Translations under genes and position numbers: made by a program
In this document: positions 48,578 to 58,434 of the stretch, one piece after another
Layout: every line of letters starts with the position of its first letter
Position numbering within the stretch: the first letter of the stretch is position 1
NCBI GenBank assembly: GCA_028822155.1
Contig: JAPKEJ010000010.1
Coordinates: 1-58,434, forward strand
Source of the DNA: Porticoccaceae bacterium
GTDB lineage: Bacteria > Pseudomonadota > Gammaproteobacteria > Pseudomonadales > Porticoccaceae
Reading direction: 5' to 3'
DNA: 58,434 nucleotides
The notes under the pieces: model-generated
Told to the model about the DNA's origin: nothing
Database searches by the model: none
Seen by the model: only the letters and a program-made list of their open reading frames with translations

Positions 48578-50122
48578 ATGCAGCAACTGAATCCATCAGA
48601 GATCAGCGAAATTATCAAGAGTCGTATTGACAACCTTGATGTTTCATCAGAAGCCCAAAATGAGGGCACCATTGTTTCCGTATCGGACGGAATCATTCGT
48701 ATACACGGCCTAGCCGATGTAATGTATGGCGAAATGATTGAGTTCGATGGCGGAGTTTACGGTATGGCACTTAACCTCGAGCGCGACTCTGTCGGCGCCG
48801 TGGTGTTGGGTGACTACCAAACTTTAGCGGAAGGCCAGAAAGCCCGATGCACCGGTCGTGTATTGGAAGTTCCGGTAGGCCCAGAATTAGAGGGTCGAGT
48901 TGTTGACGCTTTGGGTAACCCTATTGATGGTAAAGGGCCGATTAATGCGGCTCTTACCGATGCAGTAGAAAAGGTTGCTCCCGGTGTTATTGAGCGTCAG
49001 TCAGTCGATCAGCCGGTGCAAATTGGTTTGAAGGCTGTTGACACCATGGTACCCATCGGTCGTGGCCAGCGAGAGTTAATTATTGGTGATCGCCAGATTG
49101 GCAAGTCTGCTATTGCAGTTGATGCCATCATCAACCAGAAAGGCTCGGGCATTAAATGTATCTATGTCGCTATTGGCCAAAAAGCTGCTTCTGTTGCCGC
49201 TGTTGTGCGTAAACTGGAAGAGCATGGCGCGATGGAGCATACTATTGTTGTTGCCGCTACTGCAGCAGACCCAGCAGCCATGCAGTTCTTGGCGCCATTC
49301 GCTGGTTGTTCTATGGGGGAGTATTACCGTGATCGCGGACAAGATGCCCTCATTATCTATGATGATTTGACTAAGCAAGCTTGGGCCTATCGCCAGATAT
49401 CGCTTCTTCTAAAGCGCCCTCCGGGCAGAGAAGCCTATCCTGGAGATGTATTTTATCTTCACTCTCGCCTATTAGAGCGTGCAGCAAGAGTTAATGCTGA
49501 CTATGTAGAGAAGTTCACCAATGGTGAAGTGAAAGGACAGACAGGATCCTTAACCGCCCTGCCCGTTATTGAAACGCAGGCTGGTGATGTTTCGGCATTT
49601 GTACCAACCAATGTAATCTCGATTACTGATGGTCAGATCTTCCTAGAGGCCGATATGTTTAACGCCGGTATTCGGCCTGCGATGAACGCCGGTATCTCTG
49701 TATCTAGAGTGGGTGGTGCGGCGCAAACAAAAATTATTAAGAAACTGTCGGGTGGAATTCGTACCGCTCTTGCTCAGTACCGAGAGCTGGCGGCCTTCTC
49801 TCAGTTTGCATCTGATCTTGATGACGCGACTAAAGCTCAACTAGACCATGGTGAGCGCGTAACCGAACTGATGAAACAGAAGCAGTATACGCCTCAGAGT
49901 ATTGCTGAGATGGGCGTGATGGTTTATGCGGCAGACAATGGTTTCTTAAAGGCAGTTGAGGTCAACAAAATCGGTGATTTTGAATCGGCGCTACTTTCCT
50001 ATATGAAAGCTGAGCATGGCGACCTGATGGAGACAATCAATGCGACAGGTGATTACAATAATGATATTGGAGCGGGGATTAAAGCTGCCTTAGAAAATTT
50101 TGTTGCAACTCAAACCTGGTAA
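48578..50122 (+). CDS. atpA: F1Fo ATP synthase subunit alpha
   Basis: 514 residues (E. coli 513). The [17 protein letters not shown] start, non-catalytic P-loop [10 protein letters not shown], and the alpha signature [17 protein letters not shown] are present. Carries the non-catalytic nucleotide site and the Arg finger (ISVSRVGG). No anomaly seen. Confidence 0.98.
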   Translation: MQQLNPSEISEIIKSRIDNLDVSSEAQNEGTIVSVSDGIIRIHGLADVMYGEMIEFDGGVYGMALNLERDSVGAVVLGDYQTLAEGQKARCTGRVLEVPVGPELEGRVVDALGNPIDGKGPINAALTDAVEKVAPGVIERQSVDQPVQIGLKAVDTMVPIGRGQRELIIGDRQIGKSAIAVDAIINQKGSGIKCIYVAIGQKAASVAAVVRKLEEHGAMEHTIVVAATAADPAAMQFLAPFAGCSMGEYYRDRGQDALIIYDDLTKQAWAYRQISLLLKRPPGREAYPGDVFYLHSRLLERAARVNADYVEKFTNGEVKGQTGSLTALPVIETQAGDVSAFVPTNVISITDGQIFLEADMFNAGIRPAMNAGISVSRVGGAAQTKIIKKLSGGIRTALAQYRELAAFSQFASDLDDATKAQLDHGERVTELMKQKQYTPQSIAEMGVMVYAADNGFLKAVEVNKIGDFESALLSYMKAEHGDLMETINATGDYNNDIGAGIKAALENFVATQTW

Positions 50123-50149
50123 GCCAGAGTAATCGGACAGGCATAAGAT

Positions 50150-51010
50150 ATGGCAATCGGAAAAGAAGTTAAAACAAAAATTGCTAGTATTGGCAGTATT
50201 CAGAAGATAACCAGCGCCATGGAAATGGTCGCTGCCAGTAAGAGACGTCGAGCACAGGAGCGTATGGCACAGGGGAAACCCTATGCTCAGCGCATCCGCG
50301 ATGTGGTTGGTCATATTGCTAATGCAGTTTCCGAGTACAAGCACCCTTATTTGAACGAGCGTGATGTTAAGCGCGTCGCTTATATAATCATTTCAACAGA
50401 TCGTGGTCTCTGTGGCGGCCTGAATATTAATTTATTCAAAGCAGCGCTCAAGTCGATCAAGGCTTGGTCTGATCAAGATGTTGAAGTCGACATTTGCGTG
50501 GTTGGCAATAAGGCCGCTAGTTTCTTCGGATCCGTTGGTGGCAATGTTGTTGCAGCCGTTACAGATGTTGGTGATGAACCCAAGGCGGCGGATTTAATCG
50601 GCGGCGTAAAAGTCATGTTGGACTCGTTTGATGAGGGGCGTATCGACAAGCTCTTTGTTGTCAGCAACGAATTCGTTAATACCATGACACAGTCTCCGAC
50701 TGTCGAGCAGTTGTTGCCATTAGCGGCGACGGCGGGTGATCGGCTTAATCACCACTGGGACTATATCTATGAACCAGACGCCAAAGAATTACTCGATGGC
50801 CTGCTGATTCGTTATATAGAATCTCAAGTTTATCAAGGTGTCGTAGAGAACAAAGCCTGTGAACAGGCCGCAAGAATGTTAGCAATGAAAAACGCCACCG
50901 ACAACGCCGGTGACATGATTGATGAATTACAACTGCTTTATAACAAAGCGCGCCAAGCAGCGATTACCCAAGAGCTGTCAGAAATTGTAAGTGGTGCTGC
51001 GGCTGTTTAA
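50150..51010 (+). CDS. atpG: F1Fo ATP synthase subunit gamma
   Basis: 286 residues. N-terminal helix [23 protein letters not shown]-type sequence and C-terminal [30 protein letters not shown] are the coiled-coil shaft; [11 protein letters not shown] is the conserved middle motif. 27 nt after atpA, 41 nt before atpD. Confidence 0.98.
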   Translation: MAIGKEVKTKIASIGSIQKITSAMEMVAASKRRRAQERMAQGKPYAQRIRDVVGHIANAVSEYKHPYLNERDVKRVAYIIISTDRGLCGGLNINLFKAALKSIKAWSDQDVEVDICVVGNKAASFFGSVGGNVVAAVTDVGDEPKAADLIGGVKVMLDSFDEGRIDKLFVVSNEFVNTMTQSPTVEQLLPLAATAGDRLNHHWDYIYEPDAKELLDGLLIRYIESQVYQGVVENKACEQAARMLAMKNATDNAGDMIDELQLLYNKARQAAITQELSEIVSGAAAV

Positions 51011-51039
51011 AGCCCAACGAATTTTAAAGGTTTAGTTAA

Positions 51040-52449
<1,410 letters not shown>

Positions 52450-52476
52450 ATTGCAGCAAGCAAAGGCAATAAAGAA

Positions 52477-52902
52477 ATGGCTATAACAGTTCATTGTGAC
52501 ATCGTAAGCGCCGACGAATCCTTATTTTCAGGATCTGTAAAGATGGTTGTTGCTACAGGGTCTTTGGGTGAGCTGGGAATTACTCCCGGTCATGCACCAT
52601 TGCTCAGTGATCTGCGCCCTGGCCCAGTAAGGCTGGTCAAGGAAAACGGAGAAGAGGAAGTTTACTATCTCTCTGGTGGTTATTTAGAAGTGCAACCGGG
52701 AAGTATTGCGATTCTAGCAGACACAGCCGTGCGCGCTGGGGATATTGATGAGGCTGCGGCTGCTGAGGCAGTTAAGACTGCCGAACAGGCCATCGCCAAC
52801 CAGTCTGGCGAGATAGAATATTCCAAAGCGGCAGCCATGCTAGCCGAGGCGACGGCGCAGTTAAGGACGGTACAGACACTGCGTAAAAAGCTAGGTGGTT
52901 GA
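52477..52902 (+). CDS. atpC: F1Fo ATP synthase subunit epsilon
   Basis: 141 residues. N-terminal beta sandwich with [28 protein letters not shown], and [12 protein letters not shown], then a C-terminal helical hairpin that can inhibit F1. Last gene of the operon, followed by a strong terminator; glmU does not follow here. Confidence 0.96.
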   Translation: MAITVHCDIVSADESLFSGSVKMVVATGSLGELGITPGHAPLLSDLRPGPVRLVKENGEEEVYYLSGGYLEVQPGSIAILADTAVRAGDIDEAAAAEAVKTAEQAIANQSGEIEYSKAAAMLAEATAQLRTVQTLRKKLGG

Positions 52903-52913
52903 AATGGGCTAAA

Positions 52914-52944
52914 CAAAAAAGAGCAGCTTAGCTGCTTTTTTTTT
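52914..52944 (+). terminator. Rho-independent terminator of the atp operon
   Basis: AGCAGC, loop TTA, GCTGCT, then a run of nine T; A residues before the stem pair with the T run. Ends the atp operon 12 nt after atpC. Confidence 0.85.
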
Positions 52945-53180
52945 GTCCATAAAAAGCACAAAACGTTCAAAAAAGCTTTTTAAGCCTCTCCACTGCTGAG
53001 TCTATACTTGTAAAAAGGTTCCTGTGTATACTTCATCCCTTAACGGGCAATGCTTTATCAAAGGCTTAACCCTACTCTGGTAGAACACGAGCAACCTAAG
53101 TGGTTTTACGGCGGTGGCTAAGCGACCGCATGCACTCTTGTAAGCATCGTTCTCCCGCGAACAGTAAGGCGATAGTTAAT

Positions 53181-55172
53181 ATGAATAGTGAAGGCGATGT
53201 TAAGGCGCTGGTTGAGGCTGCTCGGGCCCGCCTGCAGGCAGGCGATAGGAAGGAAGCACTGCAGTTGTCGCAACAGGCAGTAGACGTTGATGCAGAGCAT
53301 CCACCGGCTTTATTTTTACTTGGCGTTGCCTTACGTCTTAATGGGTCGTTAGATGAGGCCATTCAGAAACTGTCTGACTTTCTAGTCTTGGCTCCAGGTG
53401 TCGCGCAAGGGAGGTACGAACGAGGGCTGGCTCGGTATTCCCGAGGTGATTTGTTGGAAGCAGTCAATGATTTGCAGCAAGCGGTCGAGATAGACCCTAG
53501 TTTTGCGAATGCTTGGAGGACGTTAAGTGAAGTCCTCTTAGCTCAAGGAAATGAAGACGAAGCGGCTAAAGCTCATGCAAGATCGGTGCTAACTCGCGAG
53601 GTAGATCCTGCGCTAAGACAGGCCACGGAATTATTTGCTGCGGGCAGAGTGGGGGTTGCCGAGGGTATTTGCCGAGAATATTTGAGAATCAACCCTACTG
53701 ACGTCAATGCCATGAGATTGCTAGCCGATATTGGTTACAAGCTCGGTATCATGGAAGAAGCGGTTCAGCTTTATCAGAGGTGTTTAGAGTTGGCCCCTGA
53801 CTATCATATGGCACGTCATAAATATGCTTTAGCACTTTCTAAGCAGGATAAATTTGAAGCCGCCATGGAACAGGTTAATCACCTGATTAAAATTGATCCA
53901 AATAATGTTGCCTATAAAACATTACACGCCGCCATAGCCTCAAGCGCTGGACGCTTCGATGAAGCTCATGTCGTTTATGAAGATGTGCTTGCTCGTGTTC
54001 CTGATGCCGTTACGATTTTGACTAGCTACGGGCACTCTCTGCGTTATTCTGGGAAGGGAGAAAAAGCGGCTATTATTTATCGTCGTGCCATCGCAGCCGA
54101 TGCCGGGCATGGCGATGCGTATTGGAGCCTAGCAAATTTAAAAACGGTAAAGTTTACTGCCGCTGAAGCCGAAGATATGACAAAGCGGCTACTTGCTATA
54201 GCGGGAGATAGTCCAGACAAATACCACCTTGCTTTTGCTGTTGGTAAAGCGCTTGAAGATTTGAAGGATTACTCTGGGTCTTTTGACGCGTATAAAGCCG
54301 GCAATGAAATAAAGAGACGCTATAGCGGCTATGATGCCGAAGATAATACCCAGCGAATTGACGACAGCATTGCGGTATGTGATGACAAATTCATATCTCA
54401 GCTTGATGAGGGCGGCCACCCTGATTCGAGCCCCATTTTTATTGTCGGCCTACCACGCTCAGGTTCCACATTGCTTGAGCAGATATTGGCAAGCCATTCC
54501 CAAGTAGAGGCTACGGCGGAGCTACATTTTATTAGTCGCATCGCGGCCCAGCTAGAGGGTATCCGCAAACGAGGAGAGCTCCGCAGGTATCCAAAACTTT
54601 TAGCAGACTTAAGCCGTGATGAGCGCATTGCTTTGGGCCAGCAATATCTTGATGCTTGCTCGGTCTATAGAAGCAACGGCACAAAATTCATTGATAAACT
54701 GCCTAATAATTTCATGCACGTGGCGCTTATTCGCGCAATTCTACCGAATGCAACCGTCATTGATGCTCGGAGATCTCCAATGGCTGCTTGTTTTGCTAAT
54801 TTCAAACAGCTTTTTGCCGAGGGCCAACCGTTCACCTATAGCCTTGAGGACATAGGACATTACTACGCGGACTACCAGCGCTTAATGTTGCATTGGCAGC
54901 AGGTTATGCCTGGGCAGTGCCTTACCGTAGAGTATGAAAATGTTGTTGGAGACCTCGAGGGGCAAGTGGCACGAATGCTTGAGCACTGTAGCCTAGATTT
55001 TGAGGACGCCTGCGTTAGTTTCCATGAGAACGATCGCGCCGTGCGTTCGGCAAGTTCTGAGCAGGTTCGTCAGCCGATTTTCCAAGGGGGGTTAGAGCAG
55101 TGGCGGCATTTTGAATCTGCGCTTGGGCCGCTTAAAAATGTGCTCAACAGCCGTGGATTGGCTATAGACTAA
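53181..55172 (+). CDS. TPR-repeat sulfotransferase
   Basis: 663 residues from ATG 53181 (MNSEGDVKALVEAARARLQ); the frame extends to a GTG at 53100, but that leader is atypical. Residues 1 to about 340 form roughly eight to ten TPR helices (repeats such as ALFLLGVALRLNGSLDEAIQ and AWRTLSEVLLAQGNEDEAAK). From about 405 a PAPS-dependent sulfotransferase domain begins with FIVGLPRSGSTLLEQILASH (5'-phosphosulfate loop), later FIDKLPNNFMHVALIR and a 3'-phosphate site VIDARRSPMAACFANFKQ. Such TPR-sulfotransferases are common in marine bacteria; substrate unknown, perhaps a polysaccharide or protein. Separated from atpC by a terminator and about 280 nt with no clear promoter. Confidence 0.85.
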   Translation: MNSEGDVKALVEAARARLQAGDRKEALQLSQQAVDVDAEHPPALFLLGVALRLNGSLDEAIQKLSDFLVLAPGVAQGRYERGLARYSRGDLLEAVNDLQQAVEIDPSFANAWRTLSEVLLAQGNEDEAAKAHARSVLTREVDPALRQATELFAAGRVGVAEGICREYLRINPTDVNAMRLLADIGYKLGIMEEAVQLYQRCLELAPDYHMARHKYALALSKQDKFEAAMEQVNHLIKIDPNNVAYKTLHAAIASSAGRFDEAHVVYEDVLARVPDAVTILTSYGHSLRYSGKGEKAAIIYRRAIAADAGHGDAYWSLANLKTVKFTAAEAEDMTKRLLAIAGDSPDKYHLAFAVGKALEDLKDYSGSFDAYKAGNEIKRRYSGYDAEDNTQRIDDSIAVCDDKFISQLDEGGHPDSSPIFIVGLPRSGSTLLEQILASHSQVEATAELHFISRIAAQLEGIRKRGELRRYPKLLADLSRDERIALGQQYLDACSVYRSNGTKFIDKLPNNFMHVALIRAILPNATVIDARRSPMAACFANFKQLFAEGQPFTYSLEDIGHYYADYQRLMLHWQQVMPGQCLTVEYENVVGDLEGQVARMLEHCSLDFEDACVSFHENDRAVRSASSEQVRQPIFQGGLEQWRHFESALGPLKNVLNSRGLAID

Positions 55173-55244
55173 AAGGGCAGACCTGAGATTACTAAGCAAG
55201 GGGGGCTATAGTTTTGTTCACAAACACTATTTCTGCGCTAACCG

Positions 55245-55258
55245 TACAAATATTTGTA
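55245..55258. promoter_or_regulatory. Perfect palindrome upstream of the TonB-dependent receptor gene
   Basis: TACAAATATTTGTA, a perfect 14-bp inverted repeat 159 nt before the receptor ATG, followed directly by TACCTGTGATAAAG, which could contain a -10 element. Symmetry and position suggest a repressor operator, but I cannot name the regulator; it is not a Fur box. Confidence 0.35.
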
Positions 55259-55416
55259 TACCTGTGATAAAGTTAAGTTGCATCCATTTGTTTCGATTGG
55301 GCGCGCCTGCAGAGGTCATTACAACTGCTCTTTTTTGTGGCAGTGTGCAAGGCGATAAAAAAAGAAAGAGACGGTAAAAAAGATACTCATCACTTGTCGA
55401 TAAGAGGACTGATATC

Positions 55417-57900
55417 ATGACTAAGACGCGATCTAGCGGTAATTTTAAAACATCACCACGTAGGTACTCTCCAAAACCACTGGCAGCCATTATTGCAGCA
55501 CTGACCGTAGGTCTCGCTCCTGCAATAGCAGCGCAGCAGCTGGAAGAGATAGTAGTAACTGCGACTAAGCGTGCAGAAAGTGTGCAAGACATTCCCATGG
55601 CCATTTCGGTACTCGGAGAAGAAACCCTTACAAACTTAAATATCACTGATCTTGAAGATTATGTGACGATGCTACCTAACGTTAGTTATATCGGCTTGGG
55701 GCCGGGAAGCGGCAATGTTTATATCCGCGGCATTTCTTCCGGTGGCGAGAGCTCGCTGGGAGCTAACCCTAGTGTGGCGGTCTATTTAGACAATCAGCCG
55801 GTTACTGCGACGGGAGCCTATTTGAATCCTCACATTTATGACGTGGCACGCATTGAAGTACTTGCGGGCCCACAAGGTACTTTATTTGGCGCTAATGCCC
55901 AGTCAGGAGCCATGCGCATTATTACGAATCAGCCTGACATTGGTGAATTTTCTGCGGGCCTAGATTTGGATGTCAACTCTCCGAAAAGTGGTGATGTAGG
56001 CAACACCATTGAAGGATTTATTAACGTCCCAATATCAGATTCTGTGGCACTAAGGCTTGTTGGTTATTCGAAGCGTGACGCGGGGTTTATTGATAACGTA
56101 CGTGGTGAGCATACTTTCTCGCATGGTTATATCCGAGATGGTTTGGTGGCGGGCGGCGCGACTGCAGAGCAGGCCGCGGCGATGGCGCCTGACTTCACTT
56201 ACAATAATTATACTGCTGGGGATGTCGGCAATGTAGCTGGCGACAATTTCAATGAAGCTACCACGACAGGATTTAGAGCTGCATTGCGGGTTGATCTCAA
56301 TGATAGCTGGACAGCCACAGCTAGTATCATGCAGCAAGACCTAGAGGCCACTGGAGTTTGGGACCACGATCCAACTGTCGGCGATTTACAGGTGTTCCGT
56401 ATGATGCCTGACAGCCTGGATGATGAGTGGACTCAGTATTCTCTTAGCGTTGAAGGCGAAATCGGCGGTGGCACCCTTTCCTTTAATTATGGTGACCTTG
56501 ACCGCGACTATGAATCGCGTGCGGACTACTCTATGTATAGCGATTACTATGTGTCTGCCGGCTATGTGCAACCTTACTATTCTTGCTATGCGGCGTATTA
56601 TGGTTGTTCTGATCCTCGCGAGCAGTATGAAGGCCATTCCAACTTTAAGCGCGAAACAATGGAAGTGCGCTATGCTTCCGATTCAAGTAAGCGGTTGCGC
56701 TGGCAGCTTGGCTACTACTCAGTCGATGTAAAAAACAGAAATGATGCAGAGTGGCATGTTTTAGGACTTGCTGATCTGGGAATGGTCACTGCGATTGATG
56801 CTCCAGATATCTATTGGACCACAGATTTCCGGCGTAGCTATGAGGAGACCGCAATTTTTGGCGAGATCACCTATGACATCGCAGACAATCTCACTATTTC
56901 GGCGAGTATGCGGCAATTTGATGCTGAGAGCTTTTTGGATGGATTCTCCGGAACGGTCTGGTGGCCTTGCGGCGGCGGCCCTAGTGCCGCAGCACAAGAA
57001 GCCTCAGGCGTTTATCGGCCGCTTAATAACTATGGCGCTGACTGTGCGGATTCTAACCGCGTAACAGCGTCAAAGGACGAAGTTTACCGCGTGACTGCGG
57101 AGTGGGCAGTGAACGAAGACCTTATGGTCTATGGGGCCGTGGGAGAGGGTTATCGCCCTGGTGGACTTAATCGGTTCTGTTCTGTTGGTAACACAGCGGA
57201 TTATGGTGGACAGGGAAGAGACGACACGACAGGAGCGCAATGTGACTTTACTCCAGACTTCTTGACCTCGTATGAGGTGGGCGTAAAGGCGACTCTATTG
57301 GACGGGCGTATGCAGGTAAATGCGGCAGCGTTTTTACAAGACTGGGATAATTTCCAGTTTTCGCGGTTAGACACGTCCATCTCGCCGGTGACTCTAACTT
57401 ATAATATTGGTCAAGCGCAGAGTAATGGATTTGAAGCAGATTTTAGTGTGATGCTCTCGGAGACCTGGAGTCTTACGGGCGCGGCTTCTTATATTCAGGC
57501 TGAGTTGAGCCAGGATTACTATAAGAGTGACGGATTAGCTGCACCTACAGCGGCCAATGGCACTCCGCTACCTCGTGTGCCAGAGGTTAAATGGAATTTA
57601 GCTACTCGATATGGCTTCAACACAGACTGGTTTGTTCAAGCAAGCTACATTTACACAGGGTCCTCGTATAACAATCTGTTTGATGGGGGCAGCCTTCAAA
57701 CCAAGAGGTATAAGCAGGCGGATTATCAGATCCTAAATACCTCAATTGGTATTGATCGCGACTCTTGGGTAGCTGAAATGTATGTACGTAACCTTACTGA
57801 CGAGCGCGGAGAAGTGTTCCGTAATGCGGTTAATTGGGACGACCGTGTTATGACTAATAGGCCGCGTACAATCGGTACACGGATTAGCTTCCGATTCTAA
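55417..57900 (+). CDS. TonB-dependent outer-membrane receptor
   Basis: 827 residues. Signal peptide 1 to about 38 (ending PAIAA), TonB box EEIVVTATKRAESVQ at about 43-57, plug domain with IPMAISVLGEETL and RIEVLAGPQGTLFGANAQSGAMRIIT, and a C-terminal barrel ending ISFRF with the terminal aromatic. It resembles the VTATKR/QDIP family abundant in marine Cellvibrionales and sphingomonads, whose substrates are usually unknown. Upstream and downstream genes offer no clear substrate. A Rho-independent terminator follows. Confidence 0.95.
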   Translation: MTKTRSSGNFKTSPRRYSPKPLAAIIAALTVGLAPAIAAQQLEEIVVTATKRAESVQDIPMAISVLGEETLTNLNITDLEDYVTMLPNVSYIGLGPGSGNVYIRGISSGGESSLGANPSVAVYLDNQPVTATGAYLNPHIYDVARIEVLAGPQGTLFGANAQSGAMRIITNQPDIGEFSAGLDLDVNSPKSGDVGNTIEGFINVPISDSVALRLVGYSKRDAGFIDNVRGEHTFSHGYIRDGLVAGGATAEQAAAMAPDFTYNNYTAGDVGNVAGDNFNEATTTGFRAALRVDLNDSWTATASIMQQDLEATGVWDHDPTVGDLQVFRMMPDSLDDEWTQYSLSVEGEIGGGTLSFNYGDLDRDYESRADYSMYSDYYVSAGYVQPYYSCYAAYYGCSDPREQYEGHSNFKRETMEVRYASDSSKRLRWQLGYYSVDVKNRNDAEWHVLGLADLGMVTAIDAPDIYWTTDFRRSYEETAIFGEITYDIADNLTISASMRQFDAESFLDGFSGTVWWPCGGGPSAAAQEASGVYRPLNNYGADCADSNRVTASKDEVYRVTAEWAVNEDLMVYGAVGEGYRPGGLNRFCSVGNTADYGGQGRDDTTGAQCDFTPDFLTSYEVGVKATLLDGRMQVNAAAFLQDWDNFQFSRLDTSISPVTLTYNIGQAQSNGFEADFSVMLSETWSLTGAASYIQAELSQDYYKSDGLAAPTAANGTPLPRVPEVKWNLATRYGFNTDWFVQASYIYTGSSYNNLFDGGSLQTKRYKQADYQILNTSIGIDRDSWVAEMYVRNLTDERGEVFRNAVNWDDRVMTNRPRTIGTRISFRF

Positions 57901-57910
57901 GCTTAGACGA

Positions 57911-57942
57911 GAAAAAGGGCGCTTTAGAGCGCCCTTTTTTTT
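57911..57942 (+). terminator. Rho-independent terminator after the TonB-dependent receptor gene
   Basis: GGGCGCT, loop TTAG, AGCGCCC, then T8. The A run before the stem makes it usable on the minus strand as well, so it can also end the convergent dioxygenase transcript. Confidence 0.85.
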
Positions 57943-57958
57943 GCCTGCCGTGCTTGTC

Positions 57959-58434
57959 TTAACTCTCTACCAAGAATTGGTGCCGGAGCTGTCGGATCTT
58001 AGAAAAAACATCATCTCGATCGAGGTATGTTCCACGCAGTGCGCGATCGCCAGAGCTTGGATCGTATGCTGTGCGACCATGTAAAATACGACGGTTATCA
58101 AAGATAACGAGGTCACCTGCTTTAAAAGAAAAGCTCATCTGATATTTTGGGGAGTTGGCTTTTTCCATATAGCATCTTAAAGCAGCATAAGCTTTCTGGA
58201 TGTCATCGAAGCTTCCTTGCAGTGGCGCTCGAGAGAACGGAAGCATTCGTATTTCTAGTAACTTTCCTTCATCGTCTAAACCAATGGTTGGCGCTTCCCA
58301 ACGATAGTCTTTTGGCCCTGCGCGGTTTGCATAACACCATTTCGTGGACGTAAGTGTCTTATAGTGCTCAGGGGATTCCTGCTCAATATCTTGTGCCACC
58401 TTGAATCCGTCAGTCATCAAGCTTTCGCCGCCTT
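57959..58434 (-). CDS. Gamma-butyrobetaine hydroxylase/TauD-type dioxygenase, C-terminal part
   Basis: The frame has no start in the window and continues past the right edge (GGES precedes the first in-frame Met), so it is 5'-truncated; 157 codons are visible. GGESLMTDGFKVAQDI, then the C-terminal core DNRRILHGRTAYD with the metal-binding His, and GDRALRGTYLDRDDVFSKIR, are typical of gamma-butyrobetaine hydroxylases and related Fe(II)/2-oxoglutarate dioxygenases. The HxD part of the metal triad lies outside. It may act in carnitine/betaine metabolism; substrate not provable here. Confidence 0.85.
   Translation of the reverse strand, partial: GGESLMTDGFKVAQDIEQESPEHYKTLTSTKWCYANRAGPKDYRWEAPTIGLDDEGKLLEIRMLPFSRAPLQGSFDDIQKAYAALRCYMEKANSPKYQMSFSFKAGDLVIFDNRRILHGRTAYDPSSGDRALRGTYLDRDDVFSKIRQLRHQFLVES

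Noticed and set aside
58028-58043. TGTTCCACG half-site in the dioxygenase gene
   Set aside because: Only the left arm of parS is present; the right arm does not match.

Overview
This 58 kb window is chromosomal DNA from the replication-origin region of a flagellated, aerobic gammaproteobacterium. The family-level sequence character (PomA/PomB-type stators, FleQ/FleR-type sigma-54 regulators) and gene neighbourhoods such as htrB-like/glyQ/glyS/plsC/gyrB/recF/dnaN/dnaA and mnmG/rsmG/parA/parB/atpIBEFHAGDC are those of the Pseudomonas side of the class. A large TonB-dependent receptor, a TPR-sulfotransferase and a gamma-butyrobetaine-hydroxylase-like enzyme at the right edge suggest a marine heterotroph of the Cellvibrionales/OM60-SAR92 kind. 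That placement is inference; there is no rRNA here to fix it.

Layout. (1) 1-15.8 kb, minus strand: one long flagellar basal-body/export operon, running from a FleR-like regulator through fliE-F-G-H-I-J-K-L-M-N-O-P-Q-R to flhB, then a DamX-like SPOR protein and the start of an unknown acidic protein. A near-perfect sigma-54 promoter lies in front of it. (2) 15.9-21 kb: a short FleQ/FlrA-like regulator (minus), a lone fliS (plus) with its own sigma-54-like promoter, and a stator operon with one PomA-like and two different PomB-like genes (minus). (3) 21.3-30.3 kb: housekeeping and small genes: a lipoprotein, a Cys4 mini-protein, a small membrane protein, yaaA, a DUF938 methyltransferase, ubiC-ubiA, an LpxL/HtrB-type acyltransferase, glyQ-glyS and a PlsC-like acyltransferase. 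(4) 30.3-36.4 kb, minus: gyrB-recF-dnaN-dnaA, with a perfect parS-like palindrome inside recF. (5) 36.9-40.7 kb, minus: mnmE, yidC, yidD, rnpA, rpmH. (6) 41.3-52.9 kb, plus: mnmG, rsmG, parA, parB and the complete F1Fo ATP synthase operon with a strong promoter and terminator. (7) 53-58.4 kb: TPR-sulfotransferase, TonB-dependent receptor, and a 5'-truncated dioxygenase on the minus strand.

The most notable points are these. The rpmH-mnmE block is inverted relative to the Pseudomonas order, leaving two AT-rich intergenic candidates for oriC. AtpB has an insertion of about 65 residues, predicted to add two hydrophobic segments beside the proton half-channel. Two PomB-like stator subunits with an internally repeated periplasmic region sit behind a single PomA. 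A DamX-like pseudo-ATPase/SPOR protein is embedded in the flagellar operon. The two sigma-54 regulators have degenerate or missing N-terminal sensory domains. I saw no CRISPR array, insertion sequence, prophage, tRNA or rRNA.
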